From Serratia fonticola (lineage in GTDB: Bacteria > Pseudomonadota > Gammaproteobacteria > Enterobacterales > Enterobacteriaceae): 64,000 nt of DNA. The stretch lies in assembly GCF_006715025.1 (NCBI RefSeq), contig NZ_VFMK01000001.1:1922001-1986000 (forward strand), read 5' to 3'. Positions 39,862-47,743 of the stretch are shown piece by piece (the first letter of the stretch is position 1; each line of letters starts with the position of its first letter). Below the pieces are notes generated by a model. That model was given only the letters and a program-made list of their open reading frames with translations, had not been told where the DNA came from and searched no databases. The position numbers and the translations under genes were made by a program.

Positions 39862-42312
39862 TTATGTCTTACACGTTGCATTGAGGGTTTCATAGGCGAT
39901 GTTTTTCTGGGAATTCTTTGGCACCTGATAAGACAGGCGGCAGCGCTTGTTCTGCCAATGAGCAAATAGCGGGCGGACATCATCAAGATCGCTGATGAAT
40001 ACCGTTCCTGCGTCCACCGCGGTCGTCACATAGTTTCCATCCGCAGTCATAATGGCACTTCCTTTCGGCAGCGGGATACCGTCTTCCATGTGTACCCTCA
40101 ACAAGCCGTTACGCGTTTTCTGCAGTGCGAATCGGGAGTGTGTCACTGCACCGTGTCCGGCCACTACCTGTTGTAATCCATTGCTAACGTCAATATTTTC
40201 TGGCAATCGTTCCGTATTCAAAGCGATTTTTCCTATGCCATAAGGGGGCAAACTTGGCACCACGGCCATACCTTGCCAGTCAGTCCATACTTTTCCTTGC
40301 GGAGTCGTGATTTCAACACCGCTGATGGCAGGGGTCACCGACACGAGTCCGAATGTGTCATTCACTTTATGTGGTGAAAATGTAATCCCTTCCTTATGTG
40401 CAACGACGCCTCCGGAAAGAGTGCCTGAATAAGTCCGTGAATGATTTTCTGCTATTGCCCCATAAAGCCCTGCGGTGGTGTAGTGCAGGTTTCCATTCAC
40501 ATTGCCTGATAGGGAGTTGTATTGCTGTTGGTGTAAATTTCGCTCAGCAGCCAGCGACCAGTTACTGTTTTCAGTCAAATTATTTCCGGTGCGAACGCCC
40601 GCTACGGATACCCCGTTATTATCCCGGTAGTAACTGTTAATCTTTTGGCCGCCAAGAGGGAAGTTAAGGTTAACGAACAGATTGTCACGGTCAGCGATTG
40701 GGCAGCGATAGGAAAAAGAGCAATCGCGTATGCGCTGGCTTTGACGTTGCCAGTTCACTGAGACGTCGGTGTTGCCTAATTTACGGTTCCAGCTCGCCAT
40801 CAGCCATCGGGTGCTTGAACCATTATTTCCTTCACGCGTTTGGCTGGCAGAAAGTGACACATTGCCAATAATAGCGTGACGCCAGTTCATGCGCAGACCG
40901 GCACTGCTGCGGCTGTAAGGCGTATCGGATGAAGAGACGGAGTCACTGAGTTCTCGGTAACCTGGAGAATATAAAGTGATGTCAGCGCTTAACCCGATAT
41001 TCTGCGGAGCCTGCCAGATTGCGGAAGCGCTGCTTTTTACGCCTTGTCGATCGTGATTACGGTCCTGGCTCAGTGCCCCGGAGAGGCCTAAAGAGAGATC
41101 CAACAATGGGCTGTAAGCCAGCCCGACGGCGCTTGCCGCGTAGTCAGAAGCCGCAATGGCGCCATATTGCAGTAAGACCTGTTGTGACATAACCCGACCA
41201 TCGGAGAAGCTGGCTACCCAAGGGGAATCGTACTCGGCGCTGACGCTCTCCGAACGCATCCGGCCAAGTGCCAGAGACCAGGTTTCAGGTGCCTGCGGTA
41301 TCCGCAGAGAGTAGGAGGCGGCGGCAATGGTGGACCTGTTTTCCTGACCTGAAGGCGTGGTCACTGTGAGTTGCAGGTCACTGCTGTTGTTCAACAGGGG
41401 CAAGTCTCTTAATGTGAAAGGCCCGGCAGGCACGAGCGTGGAATATATCAGTATCCCGTTCTGGTGTACTTCAACGCGTGACTGATCCGCCTGAGCAAGA
41501 CCCTCAACCAATGCTCCGCTGCCTTTATCGCTCAGTGCGCTTTGCGGTAATAACTGAATCCCATCGATGGGCGCGCCTGACAGCAGTGAATTTGAAAAAG
41601 CAATCTGACCGGCCTGCAGAAGTTGTTTTCTGCCTACGAGTGTTTTTTGGCCATAAATATAGGCGCTATTAAAATCGCTGCTGCCATTCCCTTTGCGCAG
41701 GCTCTGTGCGCCGCGCACCATCCAGTCTCCTGCATTGAAGCCATTTTGCATGCTGAGATAGCTGAAGCTTGAGTGGTTGCCATAAGATTCGAATTGCGAG
41801 TTATAAGCAGAATAGTTGAGCAAGGCAGCCACGCCCCCGCGCTGGAAATGCTGTTTACTATTCTCATTCACTATCGCTTCCGGCGGTACGATCACCCCCA
41901 CCGCCTGAATTTCTGGTTGCAAATTGATGCTGGCGGAGGGCCATGCCAGAGTGAGGGGAGGGCAGTGCGCATCCGGTTGATTTTCCGCCAGTTGTGAGGG
42001 CTGACTGATGGCTGCTGAATTGAAAAAATTGCTGTCAGCGCACAGCGTACCTTCTCGCCCGAAGGTCACTTTCTTCAAACCGCGTGGTTTACCGTTAACC
42101 TGAAGTTCCACCTCGTGAATACCCGGCGAGAATCGTCCACCTTGCGAAAAATAGGCGGCAGTACTTGGATCAATACCTAACGCCTTCAGCCGGCTTTTGC
42201 TGAAGTTTGCAGGGGGCGTATCTGCAACAGCGGGAGAAAATAGCACAATAAAAGTCAATCCCAGAGTGGTATTCAGTAGCCTACGTTGGAATTGCTGAAT
42301 TTGAATAACCAC
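39862..42312 (-). CDS. Fimbrial outer-membrane usher
   Basis: An 816-residue PapC/FimD-family usher. The parts are a signal peptide ending around FSPAVA, the N-terminal chaperone-binding domain, a 24-strand beta-barrel with plug, and C-terminal domains (KTRNGLLRVHMEDGIPLPKGSAIMTADGNYVTT). It exports and assembles pilus subunits through the outer membrane. A GTG start at 42312 lies directly after the chaperone stop codon, with AGGAAAG before it. Two cysteines near the C-terminus (KRCRLSY and LNATCKT) are typical. Operon neighbours are the chaperone upstream and the minor subunit downstream. Confidence 0.94.
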   Translation of the reverse strand: MVIQIQQFQRRLLNTTLGLTFIVLFSPAVADTPPANFSKSRLKALGIDPSTAAYFSQGGRFSPGIHEVELQVNGKPRGLKKVTFGREGTLCADSNFFNSAAISQPSQLAENQPDAHCPPLTLAWPSASINLQPEIQAVGVIVPPEAIVNENSKQHFQRGGVAALLNYSAYNSQFESYGNHSSFSYLSMQNGFNAGDWMVRGAQSLRKGNGSSDFNSAYIYGQKTLVGRKQLLQAGQIAFSNSLLSGAPIDGIQLLPQSALSDKGSGALVEGLAQADQSRVEVHQNGILIYSTLVPAGPFTLRDLPLLNNSSDLQLTVTTPSGQENRSTIAAASYSLRIPQAPETWSLALGRMRSESVSAEYDSPWVASFSDGRVMSQQVLLQYGAIAASDYAASAVGLAYSPLLDLSLGLSGALSQDRNHDRQGVKSSASAIWQAPQNIGLSADITLYSPGYRELSDSVSSSDTPYSRSSAGLRMNWRHAIIGNVSLSASQTREGNNGSSTRWLMASWNRKLGNTDVSVNWQRQSQRIRDCSFSYRCPIADRDNLFVNLNFPLGGQKINSYYRDNNGVSVAGVRTGNNLTENSNWSLAAERNLHQQQYNSLSGNVNGNLHYTTAGLYGAIAENHSRTYSGTLSGGVVAHKEGITFSPHKVNDTFGLVSVTPAISGVEITTPQGKVWTDWQGMAVVPSLPPYGIGKIALNTERLPENIDVSNGLQQVVAGHGAVTHSRFALQKTRNGLLRVHMEDGIPLPKGSAIMTADGNYVTTAVDAGTVFISDLDDVRPLFAHWQNKRCRLSYQVPKNSQKNIAYETLNATCKT

Positions 42313-43059
42313 TTACTTTCCTGCCAGGGTAGATTTTTGCAGACCAACATCAAATCCATAGCGACTGACAGGCGAAAACTCAACCTGTTGCTGATTGTGC
42401 AGACGAATATTTGCCGGTACGGCTATCGTCAAGGTTTCTTGCGGCAGGATATAACTTTTGCCAAGTGAAAGTTGGCTACCTGTCGGCAATAGCTTTATTT
42501 GTGGTACTAGTCGTACGACTTGCTTACCGGTGTTCGTCACTTTCAGGTTGTCGCCGCTCGCTGACCAATTCAGATCGGTCCACATATTTTGTTTGGGCTT
42601 GAGATTCTTGGGTGCAATAAGAACGGGTAAATCCTGACGTACGCTAATAGCAACCTGGCTAGTAGTGTCATTTTTTTCCGTCACGCCCTCAAAATAGACG
42701 CGTTTTATATGTTCAACCTCAAGGGGAGTGTTGGTATTCAGCACAAAACGCACGCGTTGTGTTTGCCCCGGCTCCAGGCGAACGACAGGTTGGGTGACAA
42801 AAAGCTGGGGCTCAGAGTCATCAGGGAGGTTGACGACTTTGGTATAAAGCAGAACCGGTACGTTTTCAGTATTCTTGACATTAATACTGCCACCTTTTTG
42901 TGCTTCATTGATGATAACCGTCGTGGTTTCTGGCAAAACACCTGAAGCCAGAGAAAAGAGTGGCCATCCCCCGAGAAGGGGCGCGAGCATAAATGTTAAA
43001 AGAAGTTTTATTTTCTTCTTTAGGGGAGAGGTTGAATGGTTGTTTTTAGTAATGTACAT
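42313..43059 (-). CDS. Periplasmic fimbrial chaperone
   Basis: From ATG 43059 this is a 248-residue PapD-like chaperone. A signal peptide is followed by the first Ig-like domain, containing VIINEAQKGGSINVKNTENVPVLLYTKV and the conserved RVRFVLNT strand, then LPVLIAPKNLKPKQN before the second domain, ending in SRYGFDVGLQKSTLAGK. It keeps subunits folded by donor-strand complementation and hands them to the usher. The frame extends to 43173 but that part is the hairpin spacer duplicated from the upstream subunit gene, so it is not coding. CAGAGA lies before ATG 43059. Confidence 0.92.
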   Translation of the reverse strand: MYITKNNHSTSPLKKKIKLLLTFMLAPLLGGWPLFSLASGVLPETTTVIINEAQKGGSINVKNTENVPVLLYTKVVNLPDDSEPQLFVTQPVVRLEPGQTQRVRFVLNTNTPLEVEHIKRVYFEGVTEKNDTTSQVAISVRQDLPVLIAPKNLKPKQNMWTDLNWSASGDNLKVTNTGKQVVRLVPQIKLLPTGSQLSLGKSYILPQETLTIAVPANIRLHNQQQVEFSPVSRYGFDVGLQKSTLAGK

Positions 43060-43130
43060 GTCATTCTCTGATGAACGGTTGATATTTAAATTAGGCAATA
43101 CCCTAAATGGAGACGTTGTCGCTTTGACAT

Positions 43131-43161
43131 ACGCCAGATAATACTGGCGATTATTTGGCGT
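43131..43161 (-). promoter_or_regulatory. Hairpin between second subunit gene and chaperone gene
   Basis: Inverted repeat ACGCCAGATAA / TTATTTGGCGT with a nine-base loop, just after the second subunit gene. The paralogous hairpin at 44001-44031 differs by paired changes, so the structure looks conserved. It may stabilise the subunit mRNA or partly stop transcription before the chaperone and usher genes. Confidence 0.65.
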
Positions 43162-43190
43162 AAAATAATTCATGGCGTTAACTCTATTTA

Positions 43191-43892
43191 TTAAATATAA
43201 ACTAAGGCCAGTGTTGTATTGGTGTCAAAGCTGACATCATCAGTAATGGTATCCACATAGCTTGGAATAATAGCGGCCGATATGTGGACTAAACCTTGCA
43301 TATTCTCAGTCGCCATTGGGGTCAGTTCTCCTGACTCCGCCCAGCTAAATAATTGATTGCCAGCCACACGGACATATGAAGCATTACTTCCTTGAGCTGT
43401 CATTTTTTCCCAGGTAACCCCACTGTCATTCGATAAAATGCGGTCAATAGATTTATTATCAGCCTCAAAGTTCGATAAGAAAACCGCGTGGTATCCCATC
43501 AATTCGCCATCGCCATCAGTAAGGGGGATATAACTATCATCAAACTTTTCCTGAATTGAGCCATCAGGGTGTTTGATATATATCGGAGAGGTGCTACCGG
43601 CGCCAAGCTGATCGGCGGTTACCGTAAATGCCGTTTTCACTGGAGAATCACAAGAGATATTAAAAGGAACGTCTCTTATCCCCAGGTGATAACCTTCGTC
43701 TGACCCGTTCTCTTTTAACTGTGAAACGGAAATAGTGCCATAATCAGCGGTACCGGTGACACTGATATTACAGGCTGCTGGCGTTAGCGTGCCTTTAACA
43801 TTGACTACAGCAGAGTTAGCGGCATGCAATGCAAAAGAAGCTGGTAAGGTAAGGAGAGCCAACGAAATAACAGAAACCTTTAAACCCTTCAT
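43191..43892 (-). CDS. Fimbrial subunit, DUF1120-like (tandem copy 2)
   Basis: A 233-residue pilin-like protein with a signal peptide (MKGLKVSVISLALLTLPASFALHA) and a mature start AANSAVVNVKGTLTPAACNISV. It has two cysteines, the second in NISCDSPVKTAF, and a terminal TLALVYI strand suited to donor-strand exchange. It resembles the DUF1120 subunits of beta-type chaperone-usher systems. It is a tandem duplicate of the gene at 44061-44771, with the two signal peptides nearly identical and differences concentrated in the middle of the mature protein. Confidence 0.85.
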   Translation of the reverse strand: MKGLKVSVISLALLTLPASFALHAANSAVVNVKGTLTPAACNISVTGTADYGTISVSQLKENGSDEGYHLGIRDVPFNISCDSPVKTAFTVTADQLGAGSTSPIYIKHPDGSIQEKFDDSYIPLTDGDGELMGYHAVFLSNFEADNKSIDRILSNDSGVTWEKMTAQGSNASYVRVAGNQLFSWAESGELTPMATENMQGLVHISAAIIPSYVDTITDDVSFDTNTTLALVYI

Positions 43893-44000
43893 AGAAATTA
43901 TATACTCCGTGTTTTTTCAAATTTCACTCTCAGTCATTGCTTGGTAAAAGCGACTCAGGAGTGGGCGTTTTCTTAAATGAAGACGCTATCGTTTTGACAT

Positions 44001-44031
44001 ACACCAGATAACATCAGCAATTATCTGGTGT
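44001..44031 (-). promoter_or_regulatory. Hairpin between the two tandem subunit genes
   Basis: A perfect 11-bp inverted repeat ACACCAGATAA / TTATCTGGTGT with a nine-base loop, placed just after subunit copy 1. It corresponds to the hairpin at 43131-43161, with G-C pairs swapped for A-T on both arms. That paired change argues for selection on an RNA stem. Confidence 0.7.
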
Positions 44032-44060
44032 AAAATAATTCATGGCGTTGCCTCTATTTA

Positions 44061-44771
44061 TTAAATATAGACTAAGGCCAGTGTGGTATTGACGTCAAAG
44101 CTGACATCATCAGTAATCGTGTCTACATAGTCTTCAATAATAGCGGCCGACACCTGGACTAAACCTTGCATATTCTCAGTCGCCATTGGGGTCAGTTCTC
44201 CTGACTCTGCCCAGCTATATAATTGCTTACCAGCTGCATTAATGTATGAAGATTTACTTCCTTGAGCTGTCATTTTTATCCAGGTAACCCCGCCGTCATC
44301 CGACTTAATGCGGTCAATAGACGTGTTATCATCAGCCTCGAAGCTCGATAAGAAAAGAGCGTGGTATCCCATCAATTCGCCATTGCCATCGATTAGGGGG
44401 ATAAAACTATCATCACTTTTTGCTACATAGATGGAACCATCAGGCATACTAATATTCGTTGGAGACGTGCTACCAGCGCCAAGCTGATCGGCGGTTACCG
44501 TAAATGCCGTTTTCACTGGAGAATCACAAGAGATATTAAAAGGAACGTCTTTTGCCCCCAGTTGATAGCCGTCATGCTTTAACCCGTTCTCTTTTAACTG
44601 TGAAACGGAAATAGTGCCATAATTAGCGGTGCCGGTGACGTTAATATTACAGGCTGCTGGCGTTAGCGTGCCTTTAACATTGACTACAGCAGAGTTAGCG
44701 GCATGCAATGCAAAAGAAGCGGGTGCAGTAAGGAGAGCCAACGAAATAACAGAAACCTTTAAACCTTTCAT
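44061..44771 (-). CDS. Fimbrial subunit, DUF1120-like (tandem copy 1)
   Basis: 236 residues, first gene of the fimbrial operon. The signal peptide MKGLKVSVISLALLTAPASF is followed by AANSAVVNVKGTLTPAACNINV, two cysteines and a C-terminal TLALVYI donor-strand segment. The frame extends to 44840, but ATG 44771 starts the signal peptide and matches copy 2. Both copies share an identical upstream leader with GGAG 12 bases before the ATG and a TATAAT-like stretch between. Being first suggests it is the major shaft subunit, with copy 2 as a variant or second subunit; this is inference. Confidence 0.86.
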   Translation of the reverse strand: MKGLKVSVISLALLTAPASFALHAANSAVVNVKGTLTPAACNINVTGTANYGTISVSQLKENGLKHDGYQLGAKDVPFNISCDSPVKTAFTVTADQLGAGSTSPTNISMPDGSIYVAKSDDSFIPLIDGNGELMGYHALFLSSFEADDNTSIDRIKSDDGGVTWIKMTAQGSKSSYINAAGKQLYSWAESGELTPMATENMQGLVQVSAAIIEDYVDTITDDVSFDVNTTLALVYI

Positions 44772-45336
44772 AGAAATTATACACTCCGTATTTTTGTTCC
44801 AATTTTCACTCCCAGTCGTTACCTGGGAAACGCGATTCAAGAGAAAGAGAGATGTCTACCAATGGGATAAGACGGGGTAAAGATTAATGTTTTTTTTTGC
44901 TCTTGGTTATATGTAAATAAAATTTCCGTAATTATAGGTCAATATATCGCAAAAAATCTTTATTTAGGAAAATGTACTGATATGGCCTTTTTTTGAGCTG
45001 CCAATTTGTTGGGGGGAAGAAGAGAAGAGTGACTGTGAGAGTGCTTAGGCGATGAGGGTTCATCGTCTTGGGGAACCCCTGGTGTTCAGAAAGTTAAAGA
45101 AAAGTCATCATGAGAGGCACTGCAGTGTAAAACGGGCGTTATTACAAGATCGATCTCGACCTTCGCAATATGGGTGAGCTGATGGGGCTGAATTATGTCC
45201 GGTGTTTGATGGTAATAATGACCAACGTACAGCCCGGCTACTGTAATCCCAATGATTATCGTGGGGAAAGTGCGTAGGGCCAGCTTCAATTGGCTTCAGA
45301 ACTTGCTTAACCGGTTTTTTTGTGGATATTGACGAG
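44772..45336. promoter_or_regulatory. Upstream region of the fimbrial operon
   Basis: About 565 bp between the first subunit gene and the FidL-like gene, all on the minus strand. The part at 44880-45000 is strongly AT-rich and is the likely promoter and regulator-binding zone of the fimbrial operon. It also includes a small ORF (45086-45289). I saw no inverted repeats of the kind that mark an invertible fimbrial switch. Confidence 0.45.
45086..45289 (-). CDS. Small ORF with one membrane helix (possible FidL-like remnant)
   Basis: 67 residues starting MKLALRTFPTIIIGITVAGLYV, one N-terminal membrane helix, then about 45 polar residues. The shape matches the beginning of the FidL-like proteins nearby, but the frame stops early. 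It may be a decayed third FidL-like copy, a genuine small protein or chance. No strong ribosome binding site was seen. Confidence 0.3.
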   Translation of the reverse strand: MKLALRTFPTIIIGITVAGLYVGHYYHQTPDIIQPHQLTHIAKVEIDLVITPVLHCSASHDDFSLTF

Positions 45337-45825
45337 TTAGGATTGAGGAGTACAAATAAGTATAGGGGAGTAAATGTTATGAATTACATATCCATCACCC
45401 AATTTTGATAACATTATCTTCCGCTCCTTAACTGAAATGTCGACAATCCGCTCAATAAAAATATCATCACTGACTTGATTGCGTGAGTTGCTCGTCAGTG
45501 AAAAATTGTTCAGCGTTAATACTCCCTGTTTAAAACTCTTAATGTCGAAATTTAAATTCTTTAAAAGGTAGACTTCAGAGTCATTTTGACCATTATGGCT
45601 GACATTAAGTCTTCCCTTGAAATTTGCATTTCCTTTTTTCTTCTCTTGATTAATCTCGAAATGCAAATTGCCAACAAAATAAGGTTCTAAACTATTATCG
45701 CTTAATTCGAAGGTTGAATAACAGTTAATGTCTTTAGATGTGGGAACAGTATTGTTAAAATAAATGATGGCCGTTATGATCCCGATCATACAAAGAGAAA
45801 GTGATTTCTTAGTGTTAATTTTCAT
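45337..45825 (-). CDS. FidL-like membrane-anchored periplasmic protein (pair 2)
   Basis: 162 residues with an N-terminal membrane helix (SLSLCMIGIITAIIYF) and a beta-rich extracytoplasmic domain with two cysteines (NCYSTFELSD and near the end PILICTPQS). ATG 45825 overlaps the regulator stop by 11 bases (ATGAAAATTAA), exactly the arrangement of pair 1 (ATGAAGACTAA), so this start is preferred over 45852. It is likely a partner of the regulator, as in ToxR-ToxS or MarT-FidL. Strongly AT-rich. Confidence 0.75.
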   Translation of the reverse strand: MKINTKKSLSLCMIGIITAIIYFNNTVPTSKDINCYSTFELSDNSLEPYFVGNLHFEINQEKKKGNANFKGRLNVSHNGQNDSEVYLLKNLNFDIKSFKQGVLTLNNFSLTSNSRNQVSDDIFIERIVDISVKERKIMLSKLGDGYVIHNIYSPILICTPQS

Positions 45826-46621
45826 CAGAATAGACATTTGTGCAACCTTCAATTTTCATATAGTTCTTTTCTTTGTAGATACAATGTGACAGGTACAAAT
45901 GTCCTTTTCTTTTAAGAAGGTATCCATTGTCGATCTGAAAAATATAAATACCGCCTTGTATGCAAGGTAGTTTATATTTCAGTTTATTAAATACTTCCAT
46001 GCTGCGTTCTTTTAGGCTGTTGGGTGTCTCGTTAAGTGAATAAACGTTGCAGTCGCCCGATTTACCCATCAAGAACAGACTGCTGTTGGGTACTTTATCA
46101 TTGATCCTTTTTTTTATTGCAACTGTAGCAATGCAAATACAGGCAATGACTAATATCAGGAAGGTCAGCATCTCAAGGTCAAACAGTTTTTTTTTGCGTT
46201 TTATGGAGGGGGCGTCTGCAGATGTTTCACCACTTATTGTCGTGGTGGGAACCGTTTGAACCTGTTGGTTGTAGAGCTCAAGGCTGGTGTTTTCACCTTC
46301 TACAAGCTGACTAGGGACAAAAAATCCCACTTTGGGGATTGTTTGTATCACTTCGTCTTCGCAGCCGAGGAGCTTTACATTTCTTCTGATTAATGAGATT
46401 TGTTGGTTGAGTGAATTATTTGAAGAATGAAGACCAAATTGATCCCAAATTTTACGAAACAATATCTCGCGTTCAACAACTGACCCAGGATTTTGAAGCA
46501 ATAACGTAAAAACTCTACAGGCAGTTGATGATAAAACTAATACATCATCAGGATGCTCTATGTTCCATAAGGCTCCGTCTTCTTCCCTAAATATTATTGT
46601 ACCGCTTATCCTATATACCAT
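45815..46621 (-). CDS. ToxR/MarT-like membrane-bound transcriptional regulator (pair 2)
   Basis: 268 residues. An N-terminal winged-helix domain (LVLSSTACRVFTLLLQNPGSVVEREILFRKIWDQFG, then LNQQISLIRRNVKLLGCEDEVIQTIPKVGFFVPSQL) precedes a polar linker, one transmembrane helix (LEMLTFLILVIACICIATVAI) and a periplasmic domain with three cysteines. The gene lies directly upstream of the fimbrial operon on the same strand, so it is the best candidate for its regulator. The AT-rich composition differs from flanking core genes, consistent with acquisition. Confidence 0.82.
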   Translation of the reverse strand: MVYRISGTIIFREEDGALWNIEHPDDVLVLSSTACRVFTLLLQNPGSVVEREILFRKIWDQFGLHSSNNSLNQQISLIRRNVKLLGCEDEVIQTIPKVGFFVPSQLVEGENTSLELYNQQVQTVPTTTISGETSADAPSIKRKKKLFDLEMLTFLILVIACICIATVAIKKRINDKVPNSSLFLMGKSGDCNVYSLNETPNSLKERSMEVFNKLKYKLPCIQGGIYIFQIDNGYLLKRKGHLYLSHCIYKEKNYMKIEGCTNVYSDEN

Positions 46622-47366
46622 ACGGTGAACCTTAAACGCTTTGCTAAATTTCTGTTGAAATCTAAAGAGTGATGTAAATGCAGCGTGCTGTGATAGCGGT
46701 CAAATGGAAAACACTTAACATCATCACTATGAGTTTGTTCTTGAGAAAGTTCTTAGTGATTTTATCTCGTCGTTTAGCTTAACGCAACGGGAAAATTTTA
46801 TTGTCTACCTGGGTTAAGGTTTTCAGTGGTCAAAATGTTACAGGTTAGAACAAGGAGCTATCATTTCAACGGGTTACGAACAACACGGCATTATGTATAG
46901 ATTTACTTTTCATATTTAGAGATCCATTCATATACTCAATAGAACAATAAAGAAGATCATCACATGCAAAGTACTATTCACAAAGCGACAGGTTGTCGCT
47001 ATTTACCAAGCCGCATTTTACAACGGGAAAATGGCAGTTTCCTATCCTGAAAGAATGATAAGAACGAAAGGGGGGTTATAGACTGCACTTCGGCGGCTAT
47101 AAACCTTCGCTTGCTATATGGTGTGGTTGGGCATGCAGAAAATACGTGGGTTTTCTAAGAAAGAATTTGCAGAAATAGGTTATCAACATTGACACCGTGG
47201 GCGTTGGTCATTGAAAAGAGCCGTCCTGTCAGGTGCCTCGTTAGCATCATGATGACCAGCCCGTTCGATGGGCTGGTCAGGTCACTGAGTGAATGCGCCC
47301 GGTATCCGGCAGGCCGCTTTCTTCGTCTGTTAAGACGAGCTCGTCAGCGCTTGGCTGCCGTGAAAA
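46622..47366. other. 745-bp gap between regulator pair 2 and yfgD
   Basis: No convincing gene. The part near 46622-47000 is AT-rich and likely holds the regulator promoter. A perfect 9-bp hairpin GACCAGCCC / GGGCTGGTC lies at 47254-47278 with a seven-base loop but no T-tract, and a second small inverted repeat lies near 47323-47341, which may end yfgD transcription. A 28-codon frame at 46963 is not supported. Confidence 0.45.
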
Positions 47367-47720
47367 TCAAATAACTTCCAGTACCTGTTCCGGCGGGCGT
47401 CCAATACGCGCCTTGCTGCCCTTCATCACGATAGGGCGTTCGATCAGTTTCGGGTTTTCCACCATGGCTTGCAGCAGTTGTGCTTCGCTCAGGGTTTCAT
47501 CCGCCAGTTCCAACGTTTTATAGAGTTCTTCTTTTTTGCGCATCAGTTCGCGGGCTGAACTGAAACCCAGGGCTTTCAACAATGTCTTCAACTCGTCTAC
47601 CGATGGCGGCGTTTCCAGATACAGAATCACCTTCGGTTCAACGCCCTGTTGCTCCAGCAAGGCCAGTGTTTCACGGCTCTTTGAGCAGCGAGGGTTGTGA
47701 TAAATGGTGACGTTTTTCAT
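47367..47720 (-). CDS. yfgD: YfgD, ArsC/Spx-family thioredoxin-fold protein
   Basis: A 117-residue arsenate-reductase-like protein close to E. coli YfgD. The catalytic-type cysteine is in IYHNPRCSKSRETL and the C-terminal half ends in NPKLIERPIVMKGSKARIGRPPEQVLEVI. The arsenate reductase arginine trio region is present, but the true substrate is unproven. ATG 47720 is preferred over 47729. It is directly downstream of bepA and likely cotranscribed. In E. coli yfgD sits beside hda; here the fimbrial region separates them. Confidence 0.93.
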   Translation of the reverse strand: MKNVTIYHNPRCSKSRETLALLEQQGVEPKVILYLETPPSVDELKTLLKALGFSSARELMRKKEELYKTLELADETLSEAQLLQAMVENPKLIERPIVMKGSKARIGRPPEQVLEVI

Positions 47721-47743
47721 TTCAATCATTCCTTGTTCAAATA

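Noticed and set aside
43060..43173. N-terminal extension of the fimbrial chaperone
   Set aside because: The extra 38 codons translate the spacer and hairpin that are duplicated after the other subunit gene, and they precede the signal peptide.
44772..45336. Invertible promoter switch for the fimbriae
   Set aside because: No pair of short inverted repeats flanking a promoter and no tyrosine recombinase gene were found nearby.
46963..47049. 28-codon frame after AAGAAG in the gap before yfgD
   Set aside because: Short, no hydrophobic or motif content, and no visible conservation evidence.
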